Shown here: positions 11,475 through 20,974 of the stretch, one piece after another | Numbering within the stretch: the stretch's first letter is position 1 | Layout: the number at the start of each line of letters is the position of its first letter | Source of the DNA: Euborellia annulipes | Lineage: Eukaryota > Arthropoda > Insecta > Dermaptera > Anisolabididae | NCBI GenBank assembly: GCA_023213315.1 | Contig: JAKCPI010004951.1 | Span: forward strand, 165,306-229,305 | Reading direction: 5' to 3' | Length of the DNA stretch: 64,000 nt | The notes under the pieces: generated by a model | What the model saw: the letters and a program-made list of their open reading frames with translations, nothing else | Databases searched by the model: none | Told to the model about the DNA's origin: nothing | Program-made: the position numbers and the translations under genes

Positions 11475-12285
11475 GAGGAAGGATATAAACATTGCATTAA
11501 TTGAATCTATCCTCCATTTGGGTGCTGAATTCTCTTTAATCCCTATAGAACGAAATTAAAGAAGAGTGAGAGAGAAAGAGGGAGTAATTTATAAATATAG
11601 GGCCTGTCTGTCTTTCTGTCTATTCATGGAACAGAGGGAATCTCAGAGTGGAAACTCTGTCCCTTACTCAAAGGGAAATGAATGTAACAGGAAGGCACGT
11701 GGCATCTTAATCCTCTGTTATCAAGATGGAGAAAAAAGGAATTAAAAGAAATTTATCATTTCACTCTTTTTTATTAAAAATTTTATTATCTGTATCAAGG
11801 ATCTGGGAGTGGCTTTTTTTATGCTAACTCATTACCTAAAAAATATTAATGATGATTTCTTCTTAACTCTTTCGCTAATTGTATTTCCCTTACATGAATT
11901 TATAATAGGCTATATAGTATTGAGAAAATATCAATTCGAGATTTTGATAGAAAATACACGTTTTGATACCTTTACTCTTATACTCCATAGGAAAAATAAG
12001 AGAAATATTGGATAACAACCTATGTTTAATTATAAATGTTACCTTTTGAGATTTTATGTAGGCCTACTATTGAAAACTAAATATATTCGGTGTATGTCGA
12101 CACGAAAGATCTGGCTACTCCCCTCCCCCCACACTAGAAGGCTTCAACTTCGAATTCTTACTAAAAAAATTAAAATTATCTTATAGACTGATTAAAAATA
12201 GTGATTTTGTTAATTTAAAAAGTCCAATTTGAAATTAACATATTTCATTGAATCAAATACCGATCTCTTTATCAAAATATAATCA
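11475..12285. other. No gene seen; family A fragment
   Basis: At 12,080-12,115 there is a variant of the family A block GTCGACAC...ATCTGG, followed by CTACTCCCCTCCCCCC. A second copy of this variant lies at about 13,053-13,090. Confidence 0.4.
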
Positions 12286-12292
12286 AATAGGT

Positions 12293-12450
12293 AGAATCAA
12301 TGAGCATGCAGCTAGTTATATTTCAATTTAGCTATTAATAAACCAGGGCCAGGTGAAGATGGTCCCATATGTGACCGAAACGTCGGCCCTGGTTTATTAA
12401 TAAATTGAAATATAACTAGCTGGCTGCTCATTCATTCTACCTATTTGATT
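12293..12450. repeat. Foldback with hammerhead-like element and long arms (H3)
   Basis: Arms pair over about 50 bp, including AAACCAGGGCC (12,340-12,350) with GGCCCTGGTTT (12,385-12,395). Inside are GTGAAGA, a GGTC...GACC helix and GAAACGTC (12,377-12,384). Here the palindrome arm itself is the extended stem I. The core has a C3-to-G change and two extra bases before it, so catalysis is unlikely in this copy. The arm ends carry AGCTGGCTGCTCA, related to GGCTGC at other loci. Confidence 0.55.
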
Positions 12451-12531
12451 ATCAACACTCAGCTATTACCCCCTTCAAATCAAAATATATTTACACTATT
12501 AAATTAATTAGCTATTAATTAAAAATACTTA

Positions 12532-12957
12532 TGTAACTGTCTACATGAAAAGGTACAAAATCTTCAACGGGGTCAAAATTGGAGTTTTTATGCTTTCTGT
12601 ACAGAACATATCCTACTGAGCAAGCCGATCGGTACTTTTAGAATTTTTTTTTTTATCATTTTTTGTTTGAAAGATGAATTTTTAAAATTTGGGTTATGAA
12701 AAACCTAATTTTGAGAAAAATGAGTTTAAAGTTTGTTTGGTCCCTTTTCTCTTATCACCTTTCTTTGCCTTTGTGTTGTTTTTTCAATTTTTTTTGATAT
12801 AAAATACATCTATCGAATATTTCATCATATAAGATCAAGAATTGAGAATCGGAATCAGTAATAAAATTTTTTTAAACTTTTTTAGTAATTCGGCTCTCCT
12901 GAAAATTGACCCCAGTGAAGATTTGGTACCTTTTCATGTTGACTGTCACTATACACA
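12532..12957. mobile_element. Unclassified MITE-like element with ~55-bp inverted ends
   Basis: Left end ACATGAAAAGGTACAAAATC and right end the complement of ACATGAAAAGGTACCAAATC, with extended similarity (TCTTCA, GGGGTCAA). The interior is AT-rich with no coding sequence. Target duplication is unclear. Confidence 0.6.
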
Positions 12958-14254
12958 CAATACTTTTTTTTTTCAAATTTCTTGAGGGAGGGGCAAATGA
13001 TCCTTCCCCTGCCTCCCCTCCCTAAAATGGCTAGGAAACTAAATATAATTGGTATGTCGACACGAAAGATCTGGCTACTCCCCCCCCCCTCTCAGACTCA
13101 CAAGATTTTTTATTTAAACCAAAGTAAGAATAAAGGCTCATTCTTATCACTTTTTAGGACATAAAAATTGAATTGAAACGTATCACTTCCGTAACTAAAG
13201 AAACAATTATTTATAATTTTTCGTTTCAGAGTGAATGGATCAAATGATTTTAACAATGGGGGGTTTTTTTTTCTAAATTAAATATTAATATAACTCAATA
13301 AAATTCTATTGTTTCTATTCCACTTGTTTTTGCAAATAAATAGAGTGTTAAGAAAAGTCCTCTCTATTCTCTATGAATATCCAAGACAAATAAACAAGAT
13401 GCTCTTATCTTAAGTTTAATTGTCTTTACTTTCCCTATTTATTTTTCTATTTATAATAAAATTAGAATAAATGATAAAAAAAATTTCATTTTTTTAAATT
13501 CTTTCCATGAAATCTACATTTTAAAGGGTTATGTCTCTATTTTTAAGTGAATTTCGGTGTTTCTACTCTCTTAATATTCTAGATGGAGTGTTTTGAATTA
13601 TTATTTTTGAGACGGGTCAATGACTTGACTAGAATTCCCATAAAGAAGAAAGGAAACACCGAAGAAGGATCCTCTTTGTATTATCTCCATTTTCAAATCT
13701 CTCTCTTTCTCTCTCTCTTGCTGTACTTTTAGAAATACGAATACAAAGGTAAATACAGTTAAATTAGCAGGCACGAAATTGTATCTTTCTTCTGAGCCAG
13801 TGAATTGATTTTTTAAAGCTTTATAAAAAATTGCTTTTACTTGTTTAAGCCTTTTATAAAATTTGTCTAAAAAATAATTAAATAATTAAAAAATTAGATT
13901 CATAGGGTTACTTTTATTTCCAATTGTAATTAAAAATTAAATTTCCTATCTTTCTAATTCAAAATGAAAGATTAATAGTATAATAATTCTTAAAACGTAA
14001 TTAAGATGTCGGCAAAACATTCTCTTCCCGGCAATTGCATTTCATTTTAATGGGCATCATTGTCAAAAGTCCAAATAACCGTAATTATTTGGATATCACC
14101 TTTCTTTTAAAATTCTCTCTTTCACTTTCATTCATTTTTTTTTTTACCCATTATTTTTTATTATCTAAAATATTTGAGACTTTCTTTCTATTTTAGATGT
14201 ATTCCATGTTTCGTTAATGTTTATCATTTGTACAAATTACATTCAAACTACTGT
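12958..14254. other. No gene seen; family A fragment and TC-rich tract
   Basis: A family A-like fragment (GTCGACAC, ATCTGG, then a C-run) lies at 13,053-13,090, and a TCTCTCTTTC tract near 13,700. The 60-codon frame there is repeat-derived. The rest is AT-rich. Confidence 0.35.
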
Positions 14255-14262
14255 ATATTTAG

Positions 14263-14830
14263 TAGGGTCCGAGCGAAACAAGATTTTCAGCTGAAACCGA
14301 ATTTCGGCCTCAATCTTAGTTTCGGCCGAAACCGAAACATGTATTTCCTACACACAATTCATAACATTTTGCCTTCTTTTTTTTCGACGGTAGAAACAGC
14401 TTTTACTTTCTTTTCCCTCTTGCGAAAATCATTTGACCTTTTTTTAGGTACTAAGGGAGCGTACAATTATTACGTAACGCAATTTTTGAAGATTTTTGAT
14501 CCCTCCTCCCCCCATGTAACGCGCCGTAACGTTTTTCTGGACCCCCCTCCCCCCTTAGGCGTTACGTAACGCTCAAGTGGCCATTTTTATCTAAAAGTAC
14601 CGGAAAGTGGCTAAAATACCAGTTACGTAACGCGTTGTTCAACCCCCCCCCCCCCCCCCCCTTGTAACTCATGGTAACGTTTTACGAAACTCCCCCTCTC
14701 CCAAATTGCGTTACGTAATACTTGTATGCTCCCTTTTTTTATTTTTTTGTGTGTGCGAGTCTCATTCCATTTTTTCAAAGTCAGGTTTCGGCTGGTTTTT
14801 GGTCGAAACCGAAACTTCGGTCTGTTCCTA
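14263..14830 (+). mobile_element. hAT-type MITE (TTTCGGC-rich) with an 8-bp TSD
   Basis: Ends TAGGGTCCGAGCGAAAC and the complement of TAGGAACAGACCGAAG. The 8-bp duplication ATATTTAG lies at 14,255-14,262 and 14,831-14,838, diagnostic of hAT-superfamily insertion. The interior matches the 9.05-kb element. It is interrupted at about 14,454-14,734 by a second MITE. The 131-codon frame running through it crosses both elements and is not a gene. Confidence 0.85.
14454..14734. mobile_element. Nested MITE with ACGTAACGC ends and internal C-run
   Basis: Terminal inverted repeats of about 30 bp: GGGAGCGTACAATTATTACG at the left, mirrored by CGTAATACTTGTATGCTCCC at the right. The interior carries several GTTACGTAACG motifs and a long C-run. 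Comparison with the 9.05-kb element shows its host MITE without this insert. Superfamily not assigned. Confidence 0.75.
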
Positions 14831-15126
14831 ATATTTAGATTAAGAAAAGATTTGTATGAATTTATTTAATTGCATTTCATTGTGCTAAACCCAGGAGTTA
14901 CTTTATTTCCAATCACTAATGCCTCCTGCTCTTCCTACTATAATTATTTGGAGTAACTACAAGCACCTTTCATTCTCTCTTTTGAAAATTTTAGCCAAGC
15001 TCTTTAAATACTGTATGCAAAAAGTTACCTCTCAAATATTCATGGATTCACTTGAATAGACCTATCATTACCAGGACCCTGACCAGAAAATTTTTTCGGG
15101 CGATTGGGACACCATATCCTTCCTAT

Positions 15127-15390
15127 CAAGGGCGGATACAAGGGGGGGGTAAAGGGGGTAATTACCCCCCCCCCGAGATTCGAAAAAAATACCTTTTTTT
15201 CGCAAAAAAAGTTTATTTTTAATGGAAAATTTTTAAAATTAATACTTAAAAATTTGATGTGTATTTATATTCTGGCAAATAAATACAGAATGCGCTTTTT
15301 AATTACCGAAATTAAAAAAAATAGTGTGCTGTGCGACAAGTCACACCAGATTACCCCCCCCCCCGAGAAACACCTCTGGATCCGCCCTTG
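15127..15390. mobile_element. hAT-type MITE with CAAGGGCGGAT ends
   Basis: Inverted ends CAAGGGCGGATACA and GGATCCGCCCTTG are followed inward by G-run / C-run blocks. The 8-bp duplication CTTCCTAT lies at 15,119-15,126 and 15,391-15,398. Near its right end (about 15,326-15,352) it carries GTGCTGTGCGAC and GTCACACCAGA, the outer strand of the family A hairpin, so it has captured, or inserted near and recombined with, a family A end. The 101-codon frame is repeat-derived. Confidence 0.85.
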
Positions 15391-15399
15391 CTTCCTATC

Positions 15400-16262
15400 C
15401 CTGGTCTGAATGGTGGTACTATTTATCTATTTCCATCAGACTCCAAATATACATTGATTCGAATCTACTTGCAAATAAGATTGTATAGAAAGAAAAATAC
15501 ATAGTTTATTGCTATTTCAGACAACTTTTAATGAAATATCTGAAAACATTCCTTAAAAAAGTAAAAAAAGAAAATTTCTAAATTGATAAATACAATGCAT
15601 TAAAAAGATAACAGCTTAATTTAAATTTAAGCACGGGAACACTATTTCTTTCTTAATGTTTTTAATTTTTTAATTAATCTACTTGTTTATATCTTTTTAA
15701 CTTTGTTTTTTTCTCTTTTGTTTCAGGTAAGCAATTCTCTCATCTTGCAACAACTTGGTATTGTACAAATTTTTTTGTTTTCTTTACTTAATTTTCCTTT
15801 TGCCCTAGAATAGCCTGAGTTTATTGAGACACTTAATTTTTTTACGATATCTGATTCTAATCTCTTGTAGCGAAAATAATTATTTGATCTAATAACAATC
15901 AGCATAATTTTTTCACTCATTGGACAAAAATGACTTATCTCTGATGAAACTTTTATTAGTTTCTTCCTTTATTAATACTTTTAATATATTTTTAAAGAAT
16001 TTTACAAACTTTTGTGAAGTTTATTATACTTTTGTGTTGACTTAGGGGACCAAATAAATAACCCAGTCGAAAAACCTTCCACGCACTTACCAGGTGTGAG
16101 CCCTTTTATATATAACTTATACTGTATGGGAGATTAATATCATTTTGTTTTGCTTATGGGTAAAAAAAAAAAGAATTCTTAGCTACCTATAAATATTTTA
16201 CGTATATCTAAAATAGTACTCTTAGAAAGTAAACGAGGTAGTTTTTAAAATGTAAAACAAAT
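15400..16262. other. No gene seen
   Basis: AT-rich, with short spurious frames only. Confidence 0.3.
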
Positions 16263-16264
16263 TT

Positions 16265-16495
16265 TACCCCCACGTGGTCGAGAGGTTAGAGCTGTTGACA
16301 TATATCATTATTGATAATCTAAAAGCCAGAGGGAGTGGTGGACCCGGACCCCAGGCAGTTCGATGAATATTTATTTAAATCCTTTGGATACCAAATAGTG
16401 TAAATAAATATGCCTAGATAATTTGTATCATAATATTTATAAGTGTTTTGTTTAAAAGCCTATAAGGCCTAAGATGGCGAAAAGACATAAAAAAA
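16265..16495 (+). mobile_element. SINE S1-related, diverged
   Basis: Head-like GTGGTCGAGAGGTTAGAG, then CCCGGACCCCAGGCAGT, then TTTATTTAAATC...GGATACCAAA and tail AAGATGGCGAAAAGACA. The order matches S1, but the B-box is degraded and an insertion separates A- and B-box regions. Confidence 0.6.
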
Positions 16496-16749
16496 ACAAT
16501 TTTTAATTAATTAATTTCAATAATTCGGCTTTATATTTCGTCACAAATGATTAGAAATAAATTTTTCTATAAAATATAGGAAATTGAAAAATGTTCATAT
16601 TTTACTTTCTTGTAATTTGAAAATAGTTTGAAAATAATAGTAGGGGTAAATTTTATATAGTTATAAATTTACTGATCAAATTTTTGTTAAAATCATATCA
16701 TTGGGATAAATTTTCAATATAAAATATTCAATTTTTCCTTTAGAGAAAC

Positions 16750-16935
16750 TTCTAAATTAATTAAAATAGTTAAATATTTTTCGAGATCTATATATTTTGA
16801 ATAAGATAATAGTATTCAAAATACCCCGATTCGGACTAAACAAGTCATAGATATATTTAACGAGACTGTGAGTGTTTTTTATTGGTGAGGCCAAACATCC
16901 CATGGCCCCCGGGAATCGAGCCCAGGATCTCCGCC
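16750..16935 (-). mobile_element. SINE S2, minus copy (left arm of S2 palindrome)
   Basis: Minus strand: GGCGGAGATCCTGGG, a tRNA T-arm-like GGCTCGATTCCCGGGG, CCATGGGATGTTTGGCC, CCAATAAAAAACACTCACAG, then an AT-rich body shared with 58.6 kb (TATGACTT, AGTCCGAA, TTTTGAATACTA, CTCGAAAA). It forms a near-perfect palindrome with the next feature. Confidence 0.7.
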
Positions 16936-16948
16936 TTTCCGGGGCATA

Positions 16949-17036
16949 GGCGGAGATCCTGGGTTCGATTCCCGGGGGCCATGGGATGTTTGGCCTCACC
17001 AATAAAAAACACTCACAGTCTCGTTAAATTAATTAA
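16949..17036 (+). mobile_element. SINE S2, plus copy (right arm), body truncated
   Basis: Mirror of the preceding copy across a loop of about 14 nt (TTTCCGGGGCATAG region, 16,935-16,948). Contains GGGTTCGATTCCCGGGGG, a B-box-like T-arm. The mirrored frames on the two strands around 16,757-17,136 encode the same peptide because of the palindrome; they are not genes. Confidence 0.7.
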
Positions 17037-17342
17037 AACATTTCAGTCTCATTTCAAAAGACGATCTCTAATAATAATTCTTGCACTACAAAGGACCGAC
17101 AGACAGACATACTCAACCAATTTGGGGAGGGGCTAAAAGCCTTTTTTTTACACTTCATCGATTAGCCTCCTAGGAACAACACAAAAGAATTCCATTCTGT
17201 AAAAAGGAATCGATTCGCCCTTAATGTTCTTTGTCACTGTCACTCTTATTTGTTTATTTACTAAAAGTGGAGTTAGTTCACAAAGGAAACAGATGAGGAG
17301 ATCAAAACTCCCGTGTTTTTATCACCCACTTGTCTTGAAAGG

Positions 17343-17851
17343 TAGGGCTGGACGGTAATGGATTTTCATTACCGACCTCGATAATGAAAAAAACCGGTTT
17401 TTCTCGAAAGTCGGTAAAAATTTTTTACCGCCGCGGAACCAAAGTTTGCCGCCGCGGAACATTTTTGCGGAACCAAAATTTTTCCCAGGCCGAAAAAATA
17501 TTTTACCTTTTTTTAGAGAGCCAATTTTTTGCCGAAACATCTTTTTTTTTTAGAGGCTCCGATTTTTTGCCGAAACATTTTTTCCCTCCAACTAAACCAA
17601 AATTTTTTCCCGTCCGGGAAAATATTTTACCTTTTTTAGAGAGGATTTTTGCCGAAGTCTTTTTTAAGAGACCCCGATTTTTTGCCAAACATTTTTTTCT
17701 CCAGCGGAACCAAAATTTTTTACCGCCCGAAAAATAGGTTTTTACCGACTTTCGAAAAAAAAGGTTTTTATCGAATTAGAGGTTCGTTACCGCGTTTTCG
17801 GTAAAAAATTTTTACCGGTTTTTACCGGTAAACGGTTTACCGCCAGCCCTA
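17343..17851. mobile_element. hAT-type non-autonomous element, 509 bp, 8-bp TSD
   Basis: Inverted ends TAGGGCTGGACGGTAA and TTACCGCCAGCCCTA, flanked by the 8-bp duplication TTGAAAGG (17,335-17,342 and 17,852-17,859). Subterminal regions are dense in TTTTTACCG / CGGTAAAAA, and the interior repeats a GCCGAAACATTTTTT-type unit of roughly 60-100 bp several times. The open frames on both strands (e.g. 117 codons at 17,384-17,737) follow this internal repetition and have low complexity. No transposase. Confidence 0.9.
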
Positions 17852-17859
17852 TTGAAAGG

Positions 17860-18418
17860 GCAACAAAAATTCCTATTTTTTAAAATCTAATAGTGTCCCA
17901 TGGGGTTCCTCCAGCTTGAATCTTGACAATGGAGGATAAAATAAAAGAGATTTATTTTCAAATTCTCAGATGATATGGGATTTATCCCAATATAATTTGT
18001 CATAATTTTGGCTAGGTTTTTATAACCGGATGCCCTTCCTGCATCCAACACGTCTTTATTTTTTAAGACTTTGGGAACGGCCCTAACTTGAATTGGATTA
18101 TAAATCTTCTCAGAAGATGATATGATTTCATGCAAAACCCTACCTTAATTTAGGCTTAACTAAATTTATTATATTCAAATGCCCTACCTATCAAATGTCC
18201 GGTCGATTTTTCATTATATTTATTAATATATATTTACATAGCTTTATTATTGACAAAACTTATATTTCACCTGGAATCTCGATATTTTTTTTTTAGCAAT
18301 TTCAAAACTTTTCTTAATATTGCACCAGTAATTTTAAAATGAAAATAAAGTGATGCAGGATTTTTATTATTAAAATTATTTTATTTCATTAATTTGAGTA
18401 CAATTATCTCGATAACAA
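17860..18418. other. No gene seen
   Basis: AT-rich spacer; nothing supportable. Confidence 0.3.
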
Positions 18419-18503
18419 AAATGCCTTTTCAAGTTCAATTGCGGCTTTCGGTTTTTGAAAGACCGAAAGCATCAATTGAATTTTAGTACTTGAAAAAGTC
18501 ATA
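18419..18503. repeat. Short hairpin
   Basis: Imperfect palindrome with arms AATGCCTTTTCAAGTTCAATTG and GGCTTTCGGT / ACCGAAAGC near the loop. Confidence 0.45.
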
Positions 18504-18837
18504 GCCCCGTGTGGATTAGTGCATTTAATCTTGATTATTAAATTTTTACTAGTGGGTGAGAGGTGCTGGCTGGAATTTTTTAAACAAAAGGGTAGGTCAC
18601 AATTCAATTTTTTTAAATTTAATATTAATCTTAAAAATACTGGGGCACTTCTAAATTATTCGTTATTGCCCCCTCCCTCTCTCTGTTCCTCCGCGATTGC
18701 AACAAATATTAGTATATATGTGTAATTAATATCACTATATCAATGGTGGCAGATCTGACTCGTTGTTTCTTTACTCCTTACTACAAGATCTAGTCAGCTA
18801 TCCACCTCACACTAATTATACAGTATCAATGTGTTGA

Positions 18838-18997
18838 TAAAATAGAGAAAATGTCGCTAGGTAATTTTCTTTATTAGGATCAACCCACGACTAACGTTTC
18901 GGTCCCATCACAGATGTGAAAACAAAGGGCCTCTTCCGTTTCGGGGCAACATCTCTGATGGAAACGAAACGTTGGCTGATCCTAATAATGAAAATTA
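18838..18997. repeat. Foldback pair of GAAACGTT-type elements (H4)
   Basis: Outward-pointing copies: the plus strand carries CTCTGATGG...ACGAAACGTTGGCTGATCC, and the minus strand CTGTGATGGGACCGAAACG. Arms contain TTAGGATCA / TGATCCTAA and AAAATTA. Each copy is followed by an AATAATGAAAATTAACTG-type tract, as at other members. The cores deviate from the hammerhead consensus. Confidence 0.5.
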
Positions 18998-19025
18998 ACT
19001 GATTGCATCTTCTTGTTTCCTTTTT

Positions 19026-19716
19026 ACTTTCTCTTACCTCTATATTTTTACTTTCTCTTACCTCTATATATGTTAATATAAAGATAGAGAAAGTATTGGA
19101 TTAGTAATGTCAAAAATTCGATGTCGATATTTTGAGGGATATACACGTTTTTAGGTCCCCTGAATCCAAAAAAGTGGTTTTCGCGACATGGTCTGTCTAT
19201 GTGTCTGTGTACGAGGTTTGTCTGTCTGTCTGTGTGTCTGTCAGTCTTTGAACAAAATATCTTAAAAACGAAAAGAGCTAAAAAGTTGAAATTTTATATT
19301 TAAGTTCCGGTCCCCTATGGGACGTGACAGGAAGCTTTTCAACAAAACCGGTCAAAATACTAGTACTTTGCTGATGCACTTTTTCAGTTTTTTTTTCGAT
19401 TTTATCAAAATTGGCTCCAACGATTTTGATTAAAATTCAAAAATTAATTATTTTTGAGATGCTCTTTAAAACATATATTCTCATTTTGCCATTGAAATCT
19501 TCTGTAAGACACTTTAGAACTTCATAGGAAAGATAGGAGACATGGTTGTCATGGTAACAAAATATAAATATTTTTCTGTTTATAAATTTTACATCTTGAA
19601 ATTTGAATGTACCGTACTGTCGGTAACTAAATATATGTCGACACAAAAAAATCTGGTGTGACTAGCACAGAACACAACTTTCGTTTACCGAAGGTAAGAG
19701 AAAGTTGTATGCTGAG
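19026..19716 (-). mobile_element. Family A copy 2 (hairpin end interrupted)
   Basis: ACTTTCTCTTACC end duplicated in tandem at 19,026 and about 19,049, full interior, then the hairpin entered at CTGGTGTGAC (about 19,654). The outer strand breaks at GTATGCTGAG, where a G-/C-run-rich insert begins, and resumes as TGCTGAGCGACC at 19,940-19,951 before being lost. The 69-codon minus frame is repeat sequence. Confidence 0.8.
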
Positions 19717-19939
19717 AGGGGGGGTATAAAAGGGGGGGGGGGGGGGGGGCCCGCCCCCCCCCCAAATTTCCCAAACAAAAATAAAAAAATATGGAATAAA
19801 AAACACTTCAAAAAAATTTTCCCAATGGAAAATTTTTAAAAAAAAAAAAATTCTTAAAAAATTTGGTGTTAAAAAAATAAAAATTAAAAAAAAAAAAAAT
19901 ATATTCTTAAAAAATTTTCCCCCCCCCCCCCCCACCACG
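19717..19939. mobile_element. Possible MITE inside family A copy 2
   Basis: Bounded by TGCTGAG on both sides (19,710-19,716 and 19,940-19,946; the eighth base differs, A versus G). The interior begins with G-runs, ends with C-runs and has AATGGAAAATTTTTAAAA, also present in the 15.1-kb MITE. This suggests a relative of that hAT-type element with degenerated ends. Confidence 0.45.
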
Positions 19940-19952
19940 TGCTGAGCGACCA

Positions 19953-20974
19953 ATAAAATATATTATATTGAATTTAATGTCAAATCAATAGGTGGTATTC
20001 TCTCCTAATTTAGCTTTTTTTACTTCTAATTTGTATATGGACAAAATTTTGATTCTAATATAATAAAAAGTAAAATTATATTAATTAATTAATTAAAAAT
20101 TTTAAAAGAAAATTTTTATGATAATAAATTTATTCCTGATATAATTATAATAATAATCTGGAATTTACTATTATTTATTAAGGAAATAACCTTACTTTCA
20201 TAGATGAATTTTAAAATATTTGACCAGTATGATCTCATTTTATTACAAAAGTATAGTAATTACTTTCATTTAGAATTTATATTATAGTTCAAATAAATTA
20301 AGTAATGGAATTAGGAAGTTTGTTTAATTTATAATTTGTTTCTTTAACTATTCTGGCATTTTTCAAAGTCCGCGTCTCGTTTTATTTCTATCTGAATAAA
20401 AACTATGAATTTTAATTAAAATTTATTTTCTATTACGTAATATCACCATTTTTTTTACAAATTCATTAAAGTAACAAATTTTTTTTATTTGCTCGGTAAT
20501 GAAAGGACCATTCGTCGACCCTTCTCTCTTTTCGTCTTTAATCCCACTGGGCTCTTAAATATTCAACTTTAACATTACTTCTCGTTAAAACGAAAAGACG
20601 GATGTGACCTCATTTGCTTTCAAATACTAGATAGGGGAAAAAATTCTTTTTTTTTTAAATTATGCAAAGTTAATTGATTACGAGATTTGTTTATAAATTA
20701 ATTTTTTTCTATAGAATTAATAATAAACATTTCTAAATTTCTTACACATATGGAGGAATTCTTTTACATTTTTTTTAAAACTCTCTAAGAATGTGTAATT
20801 TTTGAATTTTCTAATAAATTTGGCTTTACGATGGCCTCCCCTCAAACAACCCACCCAACTTCACCCCGATTACGCAACTTTTATTCTTGGCGTTTTTTGT
20901 TAGAAATAAAACTTATCATATTCCAAATATTATAAAGTTAAATTATTGAGGATGTTAATTTTTTATCTTATATA
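19953..20974. other. No gene seen
   Basis: Very AT-rich; no element recognised. Confidence 0.3.

Noticed and set aside
14174..14569. 131-codon open frame, the longest in the window
   Set aside because: It spans unique sequence, a hAT-type MITE and a nested MITE, with low-complexity peptide and no domain.
17384..17737. 117-codon frame rich in Phe, Lys and Pro
   Set aside because: It lies wholly inside a non-autonomous hAT-type element and reflects its internal repeats.
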